Shown piece after piece: positions 33,948 to 42,969 of a stretch of 64,000 bases of DNA. The stretch comes from Roseateles_E cavernae (GTDB taxonomy: Bacteria > Pseudomonadota > Gammaproteobacteria > Burkholderiales > Burkholderiaceae_C). The position numbers and the translations under genes were made by a program. Location: the NCBI RefSeq assembly GCF_040187885.1, contig NZ_JBDPLH010000001.1:496001-560000 (forward strand), given 5' to 3'. The notes under the pieces were generated by a model that was not told the origin of the DNA, searched no databases, and saw only the letters and a list, made by a program, of their open reading frames with translations. How positions within the stretch are numbered: the first letter of the stretch is position 1; each line of letters opens with the position of its first letter.

Positions 33948-34573
33948 GCAGCGCCGCCGCGATGAACTGGAGCACGCCGGACGACAGCGAGGAGCTGGCC
34001 CGCGCCGAGGTCTATGGGTTGCTGGCCAGCCTCTTCTACGCGCCGCCGTCGACCGAGCTGTATGAACAGCTGAGAGTCGCGGTGACCGAGGCGCCCAGCG
34101 CCGGCGGCTTCCTGGAAACCAGTTGGTCCGAGCTGGTGGCCGTGTCGCGACGGCTGTCGCGGGCCGAGATCGAGGCCGAGTACGGCGCGCTGTTCGGCGG
34201 CGTCGGCAAGCCCGAGATCTTTCTGTATGGCAGCTGGTTCATCGCCGGCTATCTGAACCAGAAGCCGCTGGCCGATCTGCGCACCGACCTGGCACGGCTG
34301 GGCCTGGAGCGGGCCGAAGCCGTGCTGGAGACCGAGGACCATATCGCCAGCCTCTGCGAGGTGATGCGTTACCTGATCGCCGGCGAGGATCTAGCGGTCA
34401 GCAATCTCGCGACCCAGCAGCGCTTCTTCAACAGCCATCTGCGCCCCTGGGTCGACAACCTCTGCGATACGGTGATCGCACATCCACGCGCCGACTTCTA
34501 CCGCGCCCTGGCCGGCTTCACACGCGACTTCTGCGCGGTGGAGGGCCAGGGCTTTGATCTGCTGGAGGCCTGA
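33944..34573 (+). CDS. TorD/DmsD-type redox enzyme maturation chaperone
   Basis: A 209-residue all-helical protein of the TorD family: ELARAEVYGLLASLFYAPPS at the start, EIEAEYGALFGGVGKPEIFL in the middle and ETEDHIASLCEVMRYLIAGE. Such chaperones bind the TAT signal of a molybdoenzyme and hold it until the cofactor is inserted. In this operon the client is most likely the FDH alpha subunit, whose TAT signal lies 1.1 kb downstream. The ATG overlaps the upstream stop (ATGAG). Confidence 0.93.
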   Translation: MSSAAAMNWSTPDDSEELARAEVYGLLASLFYAPPSTELYEQLRVAVTEAPSAGGFLETSWSELVAVSRRLSRAEIEAEYGALFGGVGKPEIFLYGSWFIAGYLNQKPLADLRTDLARLGLERAEAVLETEDHIASLCEVMRYLIAGEDLAVSNLATQQRFFNSHLRPWVDNLCDTVIAHPRADFYRALAGFTRDFCAVEGQGFDLLEA

Positions 34574-34728
34574 GATGTCCGATGGTGTCGGTCGGAATCC
34601 ACAACCGCGCCAGCGACAACGTAATTTCCCTAGTACCCTGCGCCCCGCCGAGTCCTACATTTAGGGGACGAGTCGGCACCTGGTCCGCTGCCTAAAAACG
34701 GGCCCACACTTTCTCGGAGCATGAAAGT

Positions 34729-34965
34729 ATGAAAAACAAGACCGTTGGTGAACCCTCGAGCCCGACCGAATCCTCGCTGCAACGTCGCGGCGTTCTGCTT
34801 GGCGCGGGTGCCGCAGGCGCAGCCCTGCTCGCGGCCAAGACCCTGACCGGCACGGCGCCCGCCGCCCCGGTGGTGGCCGAAGTCGCCAAGACGCTGGCCG
34901 AGACCGGCAGCGGCTATCAAGTGACGCCGCATGTGCTGCGTTACTACGAAACCGCCCGTTCCTGA
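34729..34965 (+). CDS. Formate dehydrogenase-region TAT-signal protein
   Basis: A 78-residue protein with a twin-arginine-like signal: SSLQRRGVLLGAGAAGAALL, then a short mature part (AEVAKTLAETGSGYQVTPHV) ending YYETARS. It matches the formate_TAT family (TIGR02811-type) of tiny TAT-exported proteins next to formate dehydrogenases. Only two arginines precede the hydrophobic region. It is preceded by a 155-base gap after the chaperone gene, which may hold a second promoter. Role unknown. Confidence 0.88.
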   Translation: MKNKTVGEPSSPTESSLQRRGVLLGAGAAGAALLAAKTLTGTAPAAPVVAEVAKTLAETGSGYQVTPHVLRYYETARS

Positions 34966-35016
34966 TCGTCGGCCCCGGCCACTGCATTGACGGGCCCCAG
35001 GCCCTCTGGAGACATC

Positions 35017-37974
35017 ATGCTGCTCACGCGCAAATCCTCGGCCCAGGCGGGTAGCCCGGCCGCCTCAGGTCTTGTCAACAGTCTGTCGCGCGGCGTCGCC
35101 CGTGCGATCCCGACCATGGACCGCCGCGTCTTCCTGCGCCGTTCCGGCCTCGGTGTGGGGGCAGGTCTTGCCGCCACCCAGCTGAGCCTGGTGCAGAAAA
35201 AGGCCCATGCGGCCGATGCACCCGCCGCCGGCGCCGAGCGCAAGGTGGAAGTCAAGCGCACCGTCTGCGGCCACTGTTCGGTGGGCTGCGCGGTGGACGC
35301 CGTGGTCGAGAACGGCGTCTGGGTGCGCCAGGAGCCGGTGTTCGATTCGCCGATCAACCTCGGCGCCCATTGCGCCAAGGGCGCGGCGCTGCGCGAGCAC
35401 GGCCATGGCGAGCACCGGCTGCGCACGCCGATGAAGCTGGTCAATGGCAAATACGAGAAGATCACTTGGGACGTGGCGCTCAACGAGATCAGCGCCAAGA
35501 TGCTCGAGCTGAAGAAGCAGAGCGGCCCGGATTCGATCTTCGTCGTCGGCTCCAGCAAGCACAACAACGAGCAGGCCTATCTGCTGCGCAAATGGGTCAG
35601 CCTCTGGGGCACCAATAACTGCGACCACCAGGCGCGCATCTGCCACTCCACCACGGTGGCCGGCGTCGCGAACACCTGGGGCTACGGCGCGATGACCAAT
35701 TCGTACAACGACATGCGCAACTCGCGCGCGGCGATGTACATCGGCTCGAACGCGGCCGAAGCCCACCCGGTGTCGATGCTGCACATGCTGCATGCCAAGG
35801 AAACCGGCTGCAAGATGATCGTCGTCGACCCGCGCTTCACCCGCACGGCGGCCAAGGCCGACGACTATGTGCGCATCCGCTCCGGCTCGGACATCCCCTT
35901 CGTCTTCGGTCTGGTCTATCACATCTTCAAGAACGGCTGGGAAGACAAGCGCTACATCCAGGACCGTGTCTACGGCATGGAGAAGGTGCGCGAGGAGATC
36001 ATGAGCAAGTGGACGCCGGACAAGGTGTTCGAAGCTTGCGGCGTCGATGAGGCGACCGTCTACAAGACCGCCAAGACCCTGGCCGACAACCGCCCCAGCA
36101 CCATCGTCTGGTGCATGGGCCAGACCCAGCACACCACCGGCAACGCCGTCGTGCGCGCCTCCTGCATCCTGCAGCTGGCGCTGGGCAATGTCGGCGTCAG
36201 CGGCGGCGGCACCAACATCTTCCGCGGCCACGACAACGTCCAGGGCGCCACCGATGTGGGTCCGAATCCCGACTCGCTGCCCGGCTACTACGGCCTGGCC
36301 GAAGGCTCGTGGAAGCACTTCGCCAAGGTCTGGGACCTTGATTTCGAGTGGATCAAGAAACAGTACGCGCCGGGCATGATGACCAAGCCCGGCATGACCG
36401 TCTCGCGCTGGATCGACGGCGTGCTCGAGAAGAACGAGCTGATCGACCAGGACAGCAATCTGCGCGGCCTGTTCTTCTGGGGCCATGCGCCCAACTCGCA
36501 GACCCGCGGCCTGGAGATGAAGAAGGCGATGGACAAGCTCGACCTGCTGGTCGTCGTCGACCCCTTCCCCTCGGCCACCGCCGCGATGGCGGCGATGCCT
36601 GGCGAGGAACTGAACCCGAACCGGGCGGTCTACCTGCTGCCCGCCTGCACCCAGTTCGAGACCAGCGGCTCCTGCACCGCATCGAACCGCTCGCTGCAAT
36701 GGCGCGAGAAGGTCATCGAGCCGCTGTGGGAATCGCGCACCGACCACATGATCATGTACCAGCTGGCCCAGAAGCTGGGCTTCGACAAGGAGCTGGTCAA
36801 GAGCCACAAGCTGGTCAAGGGCAAGGGCGGCATGGACGAGCCCGAGGTCGAGTCCATCCTGAAGGAAATCAACCGCAGCGTCTGGACCATCGGCTACACC
36901 GGCCAGAGCCCGGAGCGCCTGAAGGCGCATATGCGCAATATGAATGTCTTCGACGTGAAGACGCTCAAGGCCAAGGGCGGCATCGACAAGGAGACCGGCT
37001 ACAAGCTCGACGGCGACTATTTCGGCCTGCCCTGGCCCTGCTACGGCACGCCCGAGATCAAGCACCCCGGTTCGCCCAATCTCTACGACACCTCCCGGCA
37101 TGTGATGGAGGGCGGCGGCAACTTCCGTGCCAATTTCGGCGTCGAGCGCGAGGGCGTCAGCCTGCTGGCCGAGGACGGTTCGCACTCCAAGGGCGCCGAG
37201 ATCACCACCGGCTATCCGGAGTTCGACCACCTGCTGCTGAAGAAGCTGGGCTGGTGGGCCGACCTGAGCGAGGCCGAGCAGAAGGCCGCCGAGGGCAAGA
37301 ACTGGAAGACCGACCTGTCCGGCGGCATCCAGCGCGTCGCGATGGCGCACGGCTGCCACCCCTTCGGCAACGCCAAGGCCCGCGCCGTGGTCTGGAACTT
37401 CCCCGACCCGATCCCGCAGCACCGCGAGCCGCTGTATTCGACCCGCCCGGACCTGGTCGCCAAGTACCCGACCCACGACGACAAGAAGGCCTTCTGGCGC
37501 CTGCCGACGCTCTACAAGAGCGTGCAGGAGAAGAACAAGGACATCGGCAAGACCTTCCCGCTGATCATGAGCTCGGGCCGCCTGGTCGAGTACGAGGGCG
37601 GCGGCGAGGAGACCCGCGCCAACCCCTGGCTGGCCGAGCTGCAGCAGGAGATGTTCGTCGAGATCAACCCGGCCACCGCCAACGACCGCGGTATCCGCAA
37701 CGGCGAGGACGTCTGGGTCACGACACCCACCGGCGCCAAGCTGACCGTCAAGGCCCTGGTGACCGAGCGGGTGGACCGCGAGACCGTCTGGCTGCCCTTC
37801 CACTTCTCGGGCCGCTGGCAGGGCGTGGATCTGCTCAAGTACTACCCCGAGGGCGCGGCGCCCATCGTGCGTGGCGAGGCCATCAACACCGCGACCACCT
37901 ATGGCTACGACAGCGTGACCATGATGCAGGAGACCAAGACCACGGTCTGCCAGGTCGCCAAGGCCACCGCCTAA
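35017..37974 (+). CDS. fdhA: Formate dehydrogenase alpha subunit (Cys-type, W/Mo-bis-MGD)
   Basis: A 985-residue molybdopterin oxidoreductase. The TAT signal DRRVFLRRSGLGVGAGLAAT starts near residue 34, preceded by an unusual polar leader; a shorter start at 35116 is possible. The proximal 4Fe-4S motif is CGHCSVGCAVDAVVENG with INLGAHCAKGA. The metal ligand is Cys209 in HQARICHSTTVAG, where E. coli FdnG has selenocysteine, followed by the catalytic His210. Length (about 980) matches FdnG/FdoG. The next gene, FDH beta, starts 19 bases later. Formate is oxidised to CO2 in the periplasm. Confidence 0.97.
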   Translation: MLLTRKSSAQAGSPAASGLVNSLSRGVARAIPTMDRRVFLRRSGLGVGAGLAATQLSLVQKKAHAADAPAAGAERKVEVKRTVCGHCSVGCAVDAVVENGVWVRQEPVFDSPINLGAHCAKGAALREHGHGEHRLRTPMKLVNGKYEKITWDVALNEISAKMLELKKQSGPDSIFVVGSSKHNNEQAYLLRKWVSLWGTNNCDHQARICHSTTVAGVANTWGYGAMTNSYNDMRNSRAAMYIGSNAAEAHPVSMLHMLHAKETGCKMIVVDPRFTRTAAKADDYVRIRSGSDIPFVFGLVYHIFKNGWEDKRYIQDRVYGMEKVREEIMSKWTPDKVFEACGVDEATVYKTAKTLADNRPSTIVWCMGQTQHTTGNAVVRASCILQLALGNVGVSGGGTNIFRGHDNVQGATDVGPNPDSLPGYYGLAEGSWKHFAKVWDLDFEWIKKQYAPGMMTKPGMTVSRWIDGVLEKNELIDQDSNLRGLFFWGHAPNSQTRGLEMKKAMDKLDLLVVVDPFPSATAAMAAMPGEELNPNRAVYLLPACTQFETSGSCTASNRSLQWREKVIEPLWESRTDHMIMYQLAQKLGFDKELVKSHKLVKGKGGMDEPEVESILKEINRSVWTIGYTGQSPERLKAHMRNMNVFDVKTLKAKGGIDKETGYKLDGDYFGLPWPCYGTPEIKHPGSPNLYDTSRHVMEGGGNFRANFGVEREGVSLLAEDGSHSKGAEITTGYPEFDHLLLKKLGWWADLSEAEQKAAEGKNWKTDLSGGIQRVAMAHGCHPFGNAKARAVVWNFPDPIPQHREPLYSTRPDLVAKYPTHDDKKAFWRLPTLYKSVQEKNKDIGKTFPLIMSSGRLVEYEGGGEETRANPWLAELQQEMFVEINPATANDRGIRNGEDVWVTTPTGAKLTVKALVTERVDRETVWLPFHFSGRWQGVDLLKYYPEGAAPIVRGEAINTATTYGYDSVTMMQETKTTVCQVAKATA

Positions 37975-37992
37975 CAAGCCACGGAGACTCTC

Positions 37993-38613
37993 ATGGCAAG
38001 AATGAAATTCATCTGCGACGCCGAGCGTTGCATCGAGTGCAACGGCTGCGTCACCGCCTGCAAGGCCGAGCATGATGTGCCCTGGGGCGTGAACCGTCGC
38101 CGCGTCGTCACGCTCAACGATGGCGTCGCCGGCGAGCGCAGCATCTCGGTCGCCTGCATGCACTGCTCCGACGCGCCCTGCATGGCCGTCTGCCCGGTCA
38201 ACTGCTTCTACCGCACCGACGAAGGTGTGGTGCTGCACGACAAGGACATCTGCATCGGCTGCGGCTATTGCTCCTACGCCTGCCCCTTCGGCGCGCCGCA
38301 GTTCCCCAGCAATGGCGCCTTCGGCCTGCGCGGCAAGATGGACAAGTGCACCTTCTGCGCCGGCGGCCCCGAGGAACATGGCAGTGCCGCCGAGAACGAG
38401 AAGTACGGCCGCAACCGCCTGTCCGAAGGCAAGCTGCCGGCCTGCGCCGAGATGTGCTCGACCAAGGCGCTGCTGGGCGGCGATGGCGATGTGGTGGCCG
38501 ACATCTTCCGCAGCCGGGTGCTGCAGCGCGGCAAGGGCAGCGAGGTCTGGGGCTGGGGCACCGCCTACGGCAAACCCACGCAGGGCGCGGCCGCCGGCGA
38601 GGTGCGCAAGTGA
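37993..38613 (+). CDS. fdh3B: Formate dehydrogenase beta subunit (FDH3B-type)
   Basis: A 206-residue 4Fe-4S protein with four cluster sites: CIECNGCVTACKAEHDVPWG, CMHCSDAPCMAVCPVNCFYR, CIGCGYCSYACPFGAPQF and CTFCAGG...CAEMCSTKALLGGD. It passes electrons from the alpha subunit to the cytochrome b gamma subunit. Unlike E. coli FdnH it lacks a C-terminal membrane helix; anchoring depends on gamma. The start of the small lipoprotein gene overlaps its stop (GTGA). Confidence 0.95.
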   Translation: MARMKFICDAERCIECNGCVTACKAEHDVPWGVNRRRVVTLNDGVAGERSISVACMHCSDAPCMAVCPVNCFYRTDEGVVLHDKDICIGCGYCSYACPFGAPQFPSNGAFGLRGKMDKCTFCAGGPEEHGSAAENEKYGRNRLSEGKLPACAEMCSTKALLGGDGDVVADIFRSRVLQRGKGSEVWGWGTAYGKPTQGAAAGEVRK

Positions 38614-38840
38614 AGGCCCGCCTGTTGATCGCCACGGCCGCGAGCCTGCTGGCCCTGGCCGGCTGCGAACGCGCCCAGACCCAGGACGCCTCGGCCCGCA
38701 AGATCGATGCGCCCGCCTGGGCCAAGTCCGACGGCGCCAACCCGGCGTATGCGGCACGCGGCTTCAAGCCCGGCGACAAGATCGCCTGGGAAAACCAGTT
38801 GCGTGCACGCGCCCAGGCGCAGAACGACTACGTGCGCTGA
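38610..38840 (+). CDS. Small FDH-island lipoprotein, 76 aa
   Basis: GTG start overlapping the beta stop (GTGA). The 76-residue product has a lipoprotein signal (LLIATAASLLALAGCERAQ; lipobox LAGC at about residue 19) and a short soluble part ending GDKIAWENQLRARAQAQNDY. It sits between the beta and gamma genes, so it may be a small lipidated accessory of the FDH complex. No family recognised. The GTG start and short length make it easy to miss. Confidence 0.75.
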   Translation: MKARLLIATAASLLALAGCERAQTQDASARKIDAPAWAKSDGANPAYAARGFKPGDKIAWENQLRARAQAQNDYVR

Positions 38841-38859
38841 GCACCAACGGAGAGCCGCG

Positions 38860-40017
38860 ATGCACGATTCGATCAACCGTTCATGGGTCAAGGCAGCCGC
38901 CGGGTTTGGCATGGCCGCGCTGCTCTCGACCGGCGCACTGGCCCAGACCGCTACCGACCCTGCCGCTGCTGCCGCGCTCTCGGCCTCGGCCCCGGCCGGC
39001 TTCGTCGCCCCCGCGCTGCCGCAGGCCGACGAAAGCAATGCGCTGCGTGCCAAGAGCCAGCCCGGCAATAACGCGCCGTTCTGGCGCGGCGTGCGCGAGT
39101 CGGGCGTCGAGAAAGGCATCAGCAATCTGCCCGGTGTCGAGAAGGGCGTGCTGATCCAGGAATTCGTGCAGTACCCGGGCTCGCGCCTGACCACGGCCGG
39201 CGAGGCCTGGCGCCAGGTGCGCAACAACTGGATCATTCCCTATGGCGGCGCGCTGCTGGGCATCGCGGTGCTGGCGCTGGCGCTGTTCTACTTCGCCAAG
39301 GGTCCGATGGGTGGCCACGCGCCCGATACCGGCCGCAAGATCGAACGCTTCACCTACTTCGAGCGCGCCGCGCACTGGAGCAATGCCATCGCCTTCAGCG
39401 TGCTGGCGATCTCCGGCGTCGTGATGGCCTTCGGCAAGTTCTTCCTCTTGCCCATCATCGGCGCCACCTTGTTCGGCTGGCTGACTTACGCGCTGAAGAC
39501 CGCGCACAACTTCGCCGGCCCGCTGTTCGCGGTGTCGCTGATCATCGTGTTCCTGACCTTTGTGCGCGACAACCTGCCGACCCGCCACGACTGGACCTGG
39601 CTGCGCCGGGCCGGCGGCATGTTCGGCGGCCATGAGGTGCCGTCCGAGCGCTTCAATGCCGGCGAGAAAGTGGTGTTCTGGGGTGGCGTGTTCTTCCTCG
39701 GCGCCATCGTCGTCGGCTCCGGTCTGGTGCTGGACATGTTGATCCCTGGCCTGCTCTACACCCGCGGCGATATGCAGATTGCGCACATGATCCATGCGGT
39801 CGCGGCCGTGTTGATGATGGCGCTGTTCCTGGGCCACATCTATATGGGCACGCTGGGCATGAAGGACGCCTACAAGGCGATGAAGACCGGCTATGTCGAC
39901 GAGGCCTGGGCGCGCGAGCACCACGAGCTCTGGTTTGATGACATCAAGGCCGGCAAGATCCCCGCGCAGCGCACGCAGCCGGCCAAGCCGGTGGATGGCG
40001 TCGCTGCCCAGCACTGA
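38860..40017 (+). CDS. Formate dehydrogenase gamma subunit (cytochrome b556)
   Basis: A 385-residue membrane protein. A signal peptide (WVKAAAGFGMAALLSTGALA) and a periplasmic N-terminal region of about 110 residues precede a membrane helix and the four-helix cytochrome b domain. Haem ligands are probably the His residues in RAAHWSNAIAFSV, ALKTAHNFAGPLFAV and AHMIHAVAAVLMMA. It ends with a cytoplasmic EHHELWFDD tail. E. coli FdoI is about 210 residues, so the 170-residue N-terminal extension is extra, as in other periplasmic FDH gammas. It links FDH to the quinone pool. Confidence 0.93.
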   Translation: MHDSINRSWVKAAAGFGMAALLSTGALAQTATDPAAAAALSASAPAGFVAPALPQADESNALRAKSQPGNNAPFWRGVRESGVEKGISNLPGVEKGVLIQEFVQYPGSRLTTAGEAWRQVRNNWIIPYGGALLGIAVLALALFYFAKGPMGGHAPDTGRKIERFTYFERAAHWSNAIAFSVLAISGVVMAFGKFFLLPIIGATLFGWLTYALKTAHNFAGPLFAVSLIIVFLTFVRDNLPTRHDWTWLRRAGGMFGGHEVPSERFNAGEKVVFWGGVFFLGAIVVGSGLVLDMLIPGLLYTRGDMQIAHMIHAVAAVLMMALFLGHIYMGTLGMKDAYKAMKTGYVDEAWAREHHELWFDDIKAGKIPAQRTQPAKPVDGVAAQH

Positions 40018-40041
40018 CAAGACACACGAGGACGACAAGCC

Positions 40042-40434
40042 ATGCGCGCACTCACCACGACTCTGGCCCTGGCCCTGCTGGCCGCCGGCTCGGCCTGGGC
40101 CAAGCTGCCCGCCCCCAGCGACGAGGCCAAGGCCGCGGCCGCTGTCACGGCCGCCAAGAACGCCTGGAACGACAAGGTCGGCGGCTACCAGCTGTGCCAG
40201 TCGATGAACCGCGTGGCCGAGCACTACCGCAAGACCGCGAAGGCCGAGGGCCGCACCGCCGCCGCGCCGGTGGACACGCCCGCCTGCGCCGATCCCGGCG
40301 CCTTCGTGCCGCCGGTCGCCGCCTCGGCACCGCCGCTGGAGGCCGCCGGCGCCCACTCGCCGGCCAAGACTGCGGTTGCACCGCCCAGCGGCAAGGCCAC
40401 CGCGGCCGAGCAGCAGGGTCAGCCGAAGAAGTAA
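40042..40434 (+). CDS. Exported hypothetical protein of the FDH island
   Basis: A 130-residue protein with a signal peptide (TTTLALALLAAGSAWAKLPA), a central helical part with one Cys pair (YQLCQSMNRVAEHYRKTAKA; PACADPGAFVPPVA) and a Pro/Ala-rich tail ending QQGQPKK. It is cotranscribed after the gamma subunit. No family recognised; a periplasmic FDH-associated role is inferred from position only. Confidence 0.75.
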   Translation: MRALTTTLALALLAAGSAWAKLPAPSDEAKAAAAVTAAKNAWNDKVGGYQLCQSMNRVAEHYRKTAKAEGRTAAAPVDTPACADPGAFVPPVAASAPPLEAAGAHSPAKTAVAPPSGKATAAEQQGQPKK

Positions 40435-40487
40435 GAGAGAAAAGCGCTCCGGCAGTGGCGCCGCGAGCGCCCTGCCCTGTCCTGCCC

Positions 40488-41555
40488 ATGCAAAATTTCT
40501 GGCCCGCCAGCGGCTATGCCCTGCTGACACGCGACCCACGCGGCTGGTTGTGCCCGAGCGAGGCCTGGCTGCGCCGCCTCGTCATCGAGCTGCCGCAGCT
40601 GGCCCTGGTCGAGGAGTCCTGCCCGGCCGAGATCGCGCTGCACCAGGCCCTCGCCGACGCGCCTTTGCAATCCGTCAGCGAGGCGCAGCTCGCTGCGCTC
40701 GCCGATCAGGACGCGCGCGACAACTACCGGCTGTTCCTGAGCTTTCGCGACGCCCTGCTGGCCGCAGGCACGCTGGAGGCCTATTACCTGGCGCTGATGC
40801 GCGCCGGCCGCATCACGGTGCCGCCGCTGTTCGTGGACCTGATCGTGCAGGCCATCGTCCGCCATCTGCTGGACGACAGCCACGACGCCTTCGAGGCCCG
40901 CGCCGCCGAACTGCTGTTCCGCTCGCAACGCCTGAGCCTGCTGGATGGCCGGCTGATCGCCGCCGACCTCGCCACCGTGGACCTGCTGCAGGAGACCGCC
41001 GGCCTCGGCGATATCGGCCGCCTGCTGCGGCAGAGTCAAGCCCCGCTGCCGACCACGGTGCTGCAGGTGCTGAACACCGACAACGCCGCCGACTACTGGG
41101 CCGATGGCGAACGCCACCGCTTTGCACTGGACCTGACCCACGAGATCAGCAATGAGCTGGGCCACGGCCTGGCGATCAAGCTGGTGCACGCCCACTCGGG
41201 CCTGAAGGCGCTGGCCTCCGTGCTGGAGCGCTGGCTGGCCCATCTGCTGGGCCTGCGGGTCACAATCACGCCGCTGCAGCGCATCGACGACGAGGCCTGG
41301 CGCTGGCATATCGGGCTGGACGTCGAGGCGATGGGCCTGCTGAACGATCTGTATGCGGGCACCGAGGTCGATGCCGAGCGGCAGCGCCGCCTGATCAGCC
41401 TGTTCCGGCTGGACTTCGCCGACCCGGCCGAGATGCGCGCCGATGTCACAGGCAAGCCGGTCTATCTGGGCCTGGCGATGACGGTCGATCACACGCTGCG
41501 CCTGAAGCCGCAGAACCTGCTGCTCAATCTGCCGCTGGCCGACGCGCTGCAATGA
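40488..41555 (+). CDS. DUF6352-like protein of the FDH island
   Basis: A 355-residue soluble protein beginning MQNFWPASGYALLTRDPRGW, a start typical of a Burkholderiales family (DUF6352, recalled) found with formate dehydrogenase and tungstate transport genes. The middle is helical (GTLEAYYLALMRAGRITVPP, LFVDLIVQAIVRHLLDDSHD); the C-terminal FALDLTHEISNELGHGLAIK contains a His-rich stretch. No catalytic motif is assigned. The stop overlaps the tupB-like start by 4 bases. Function unknown. Confidence 0.8.
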   Translation: MQNFWPASGYALLTRDPRGWLCPSEAWLRRLVIELPQLALVEESCPAEIALHQALADAPLQSVSEAQLAALADQDARDNYRLFLSFRDALLAAGTLEAYYLALMRAGRITVPPLFVDLIVQAIVRHLLDDSHDAFEARAAELLFRSQRLSLLDGRLIAADLATVDLLQETAGLGDIGRLLRQSQAPLPTTVLQVLNTDNAADYWADGERHRFALDLTHEISNELGHGLAIKLVHAHSGLKALASVLERWLAHLLGLRVTITPLQRIDDEAWRWHIGLDVEAMGLLNDLYAGTEVDAERQRRLISLFRLDFADPAEMRADVTGKPVYLGLAMTVDHTLRLKPQNLLLNLPLADALQ

Positions 41556-42265
41556 GTGCCTTCAGCGAGAGCCTGCAGACCGCGCTGCGCCTGGTCGCCG
41601 AGGCCGATCCGGTGTTGCTGCGCACCGTGGGTCTGTCGCTGTCGGTCAGCGGCCTGGCCTGCGCCTTCGCCGCTGGCTTCGGCCTGGCGGCGGGCGCCTG
41701 GCTGGCGGTCACCCGGATGCCGGGCCGTCGCCTGCTGCTGACCCTGCTGAACACCTTGCTGGCCCTGCCCTCGGTGGTGGTCGGTCTGGTCGTCTATCTG
41801 CTGCTGTCGCGCAGCGGCCCGCTGGGAAGCTGGGGCCTGCTGTTCACGCCCGGCGCGATGGTGATCGCGCAGACCATCCTGGTCGTGCCGGTGGTGGCCG
41901 CGCTGTCACAGCAGCTGGTCAGCGATGCGCTGCGCGATGGCGGCGAACAGCTGCGCTCGATGGGGGCCGGCGGTTTCACGACCGGCCTGCTGCTGCTGCT
42001 CAACGAGCGCTGGGCCGTGGCCACGGTGCTGCTGACCGCCTTCGGCCGCGCCATCTCCGAGGTCGGCGCGGTGATGATCGTCGGCGGCAATATCGACGGC
42101 GTCACCCGCGTGATCACGACCACGATCGCGCTGGAAACCAGCAAGGGCGATCTGCCGCTGGCCCTGGCCCTGGGCCTGGTGCTGCTGGCCATCGTCGGTG
42201 TGATCAATATCGGCATCGCGACCTTGCGCCGCGTGCAGGGCCCCTCGGGGGGGGTGGCGCGATGA
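41552..42265 (+). CDS. tupB: Tungstate-type ABC transporter permease (TupB-like)
   Basis: A 237-residue inner-membrane permease with about five helices (SGLACAFAAGFGLAAGAWLA; LLLTLLNTLLALPSVVVGLV; AMVIAQTILVVPVVAALSQQ) and the coupling segment FGRAISEVGAVMIVGGN. Fold and start are typical of TupB, which pairs with TupC and TupA to import tungstate. It overlaps both neighbours by 4 bases. Near the 3' end is a G/C run (CCCCTCGGGGGG) seen as a common repeat core in Burkholderiales. Confidence 0.9.
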   Translation: MSAFSESLQTALRLVAEADPVLLRTVGLSLSVSGLACAFAAGFGLAAGAWLAVTRMPGRRLLLTLLNTLLALPSVVVGLVVYLLLSRSGPLGSWGLLFTPGAMVIAQTILVVPVVAALSQQLVSDALRDGGEQLRSMGAGGFTTGLLLLLNERWAVATVLLTAFGRAISEVGAVMIVGGNIDGVTRVITTTIALETSKGDLPLALALGLVLLAIVGVINIGIATLRRVQGPSGGVAR

Positions 42266-42969
42266 GCGACAGCAGCACGCTGCTGCGTCTGCAGGACCTG
42301 GGCGTCAGCTATGGCCGGCTCACCGCGCTGCAAGGCGTCAACCTGCAGGTGCAGCGCGGCGACTTCATCGCGCTGATCGGCGCCAACGGCTCGGGCAAGA
42401 CCACGCTGCTGCAGGCCCTGCACGGCCTGCTGCCGCACAGTGGCACGCGCAGCGTGGCCCGCCCAGCACCGGCCCAGGTGATGGTGTTCCAGCGCCCCTT
42501 CATCCTGCGCCTGTCGGTCTGGAACAATCTGCGCGTGGCGCTGTGGCTGGCCGGCGTGCCCGCTGCCGAACGCGCTTCGCGGGCCCGCGAGGCGCTGGCG
42601 CGGGCTGGCCTGCTGGAGCTGCGCGAACGGCCGGCCCGCGCACTCTCGGGCGGCCAGCAACAGCGCCTGGCACTGGCGCGGGCCTGGGCCGCCCGGCCCG
42701 ACATCCTCTTCCTCGACGAGCCCACCGCCAACCTCGACCCGACGGGCAAGAAGGAGGTCGAGGCGTTGCTGGCCAGCTTCCGCGCCGAAGGCATGACGCT
42801 GTTGATGAGCACCCACAATCTGGGCCAGGCCAAGCGCCTGGCCAACCGCGTCGTCTACCTGGATCACGGCCGCCTGCTGGCCGACCAGGCCACCGCCGAC
42901 TTTTTCAGCGACCACGCGGATGACCGCACCGGACTTTTTCTCAAGGGAGAGTTGAGATGGGATTTGTGA
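42262..42969 (+). CDS. tupC: Tungstate-type ABC transporter ATPase (TupC-like)
   Basis: A 235-residue ABC ATPase with Walker A IGANGSGKTTLLQAL, signature ARALSGGQQQRLALARAWAA, Walker B ILFLDEPTANLDPTGKKEVE and the H-loop LLMSTHNLGQAKRLANRVVY. Adjacent to TupB-like and TupA-like genes with short overlaps, so it powers tungstate (or molybdate) import. It lacks the C-terminal MOP/TOBE regulatory domain of ModC, which fits TupC. Confidence 0.92.
   Translation: MSDSSTLLRLQDLGVSYGRLTALQGVNLQVQRGDFIALIGANGSGKTTLLQALHGLLPHSGTRSVARPAPAQVMVFQRPFILRLSVWNNLRVALWLAGVPAAERASRAREALARAGLLELRERPARALSGGQQQRLALARAWAARPDILFLDEPTANLDPTGKKEVEALLASFRAEGMTLLMSTHNLGQAKRLANRVVYLDHGRLLADQATADFFSDHADDRTGLFLKGELRWDL

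Noticed and set aside
35641..35643. Selenocysteine in FDH alpha
   Set aside because: The codon is TGC (Cys) and no in-frame TGA or SECIS-like hairpin is needed.
35065..38757. A 1,230-codon minus-strand frame antisense to the FDH alpha and beta genes
   Set aside because: It is a GC-bias shadow: Ala/Gly/Arg/His-rich, without domains, opposite well-recognised fdh genes.
42238..42258. GCCCCTCGGGGGGG run at the tupB end as a frameshift site
   Set aside because: Frame stays open and ends normally at the overlap with tupC; no sign of a broken gene.
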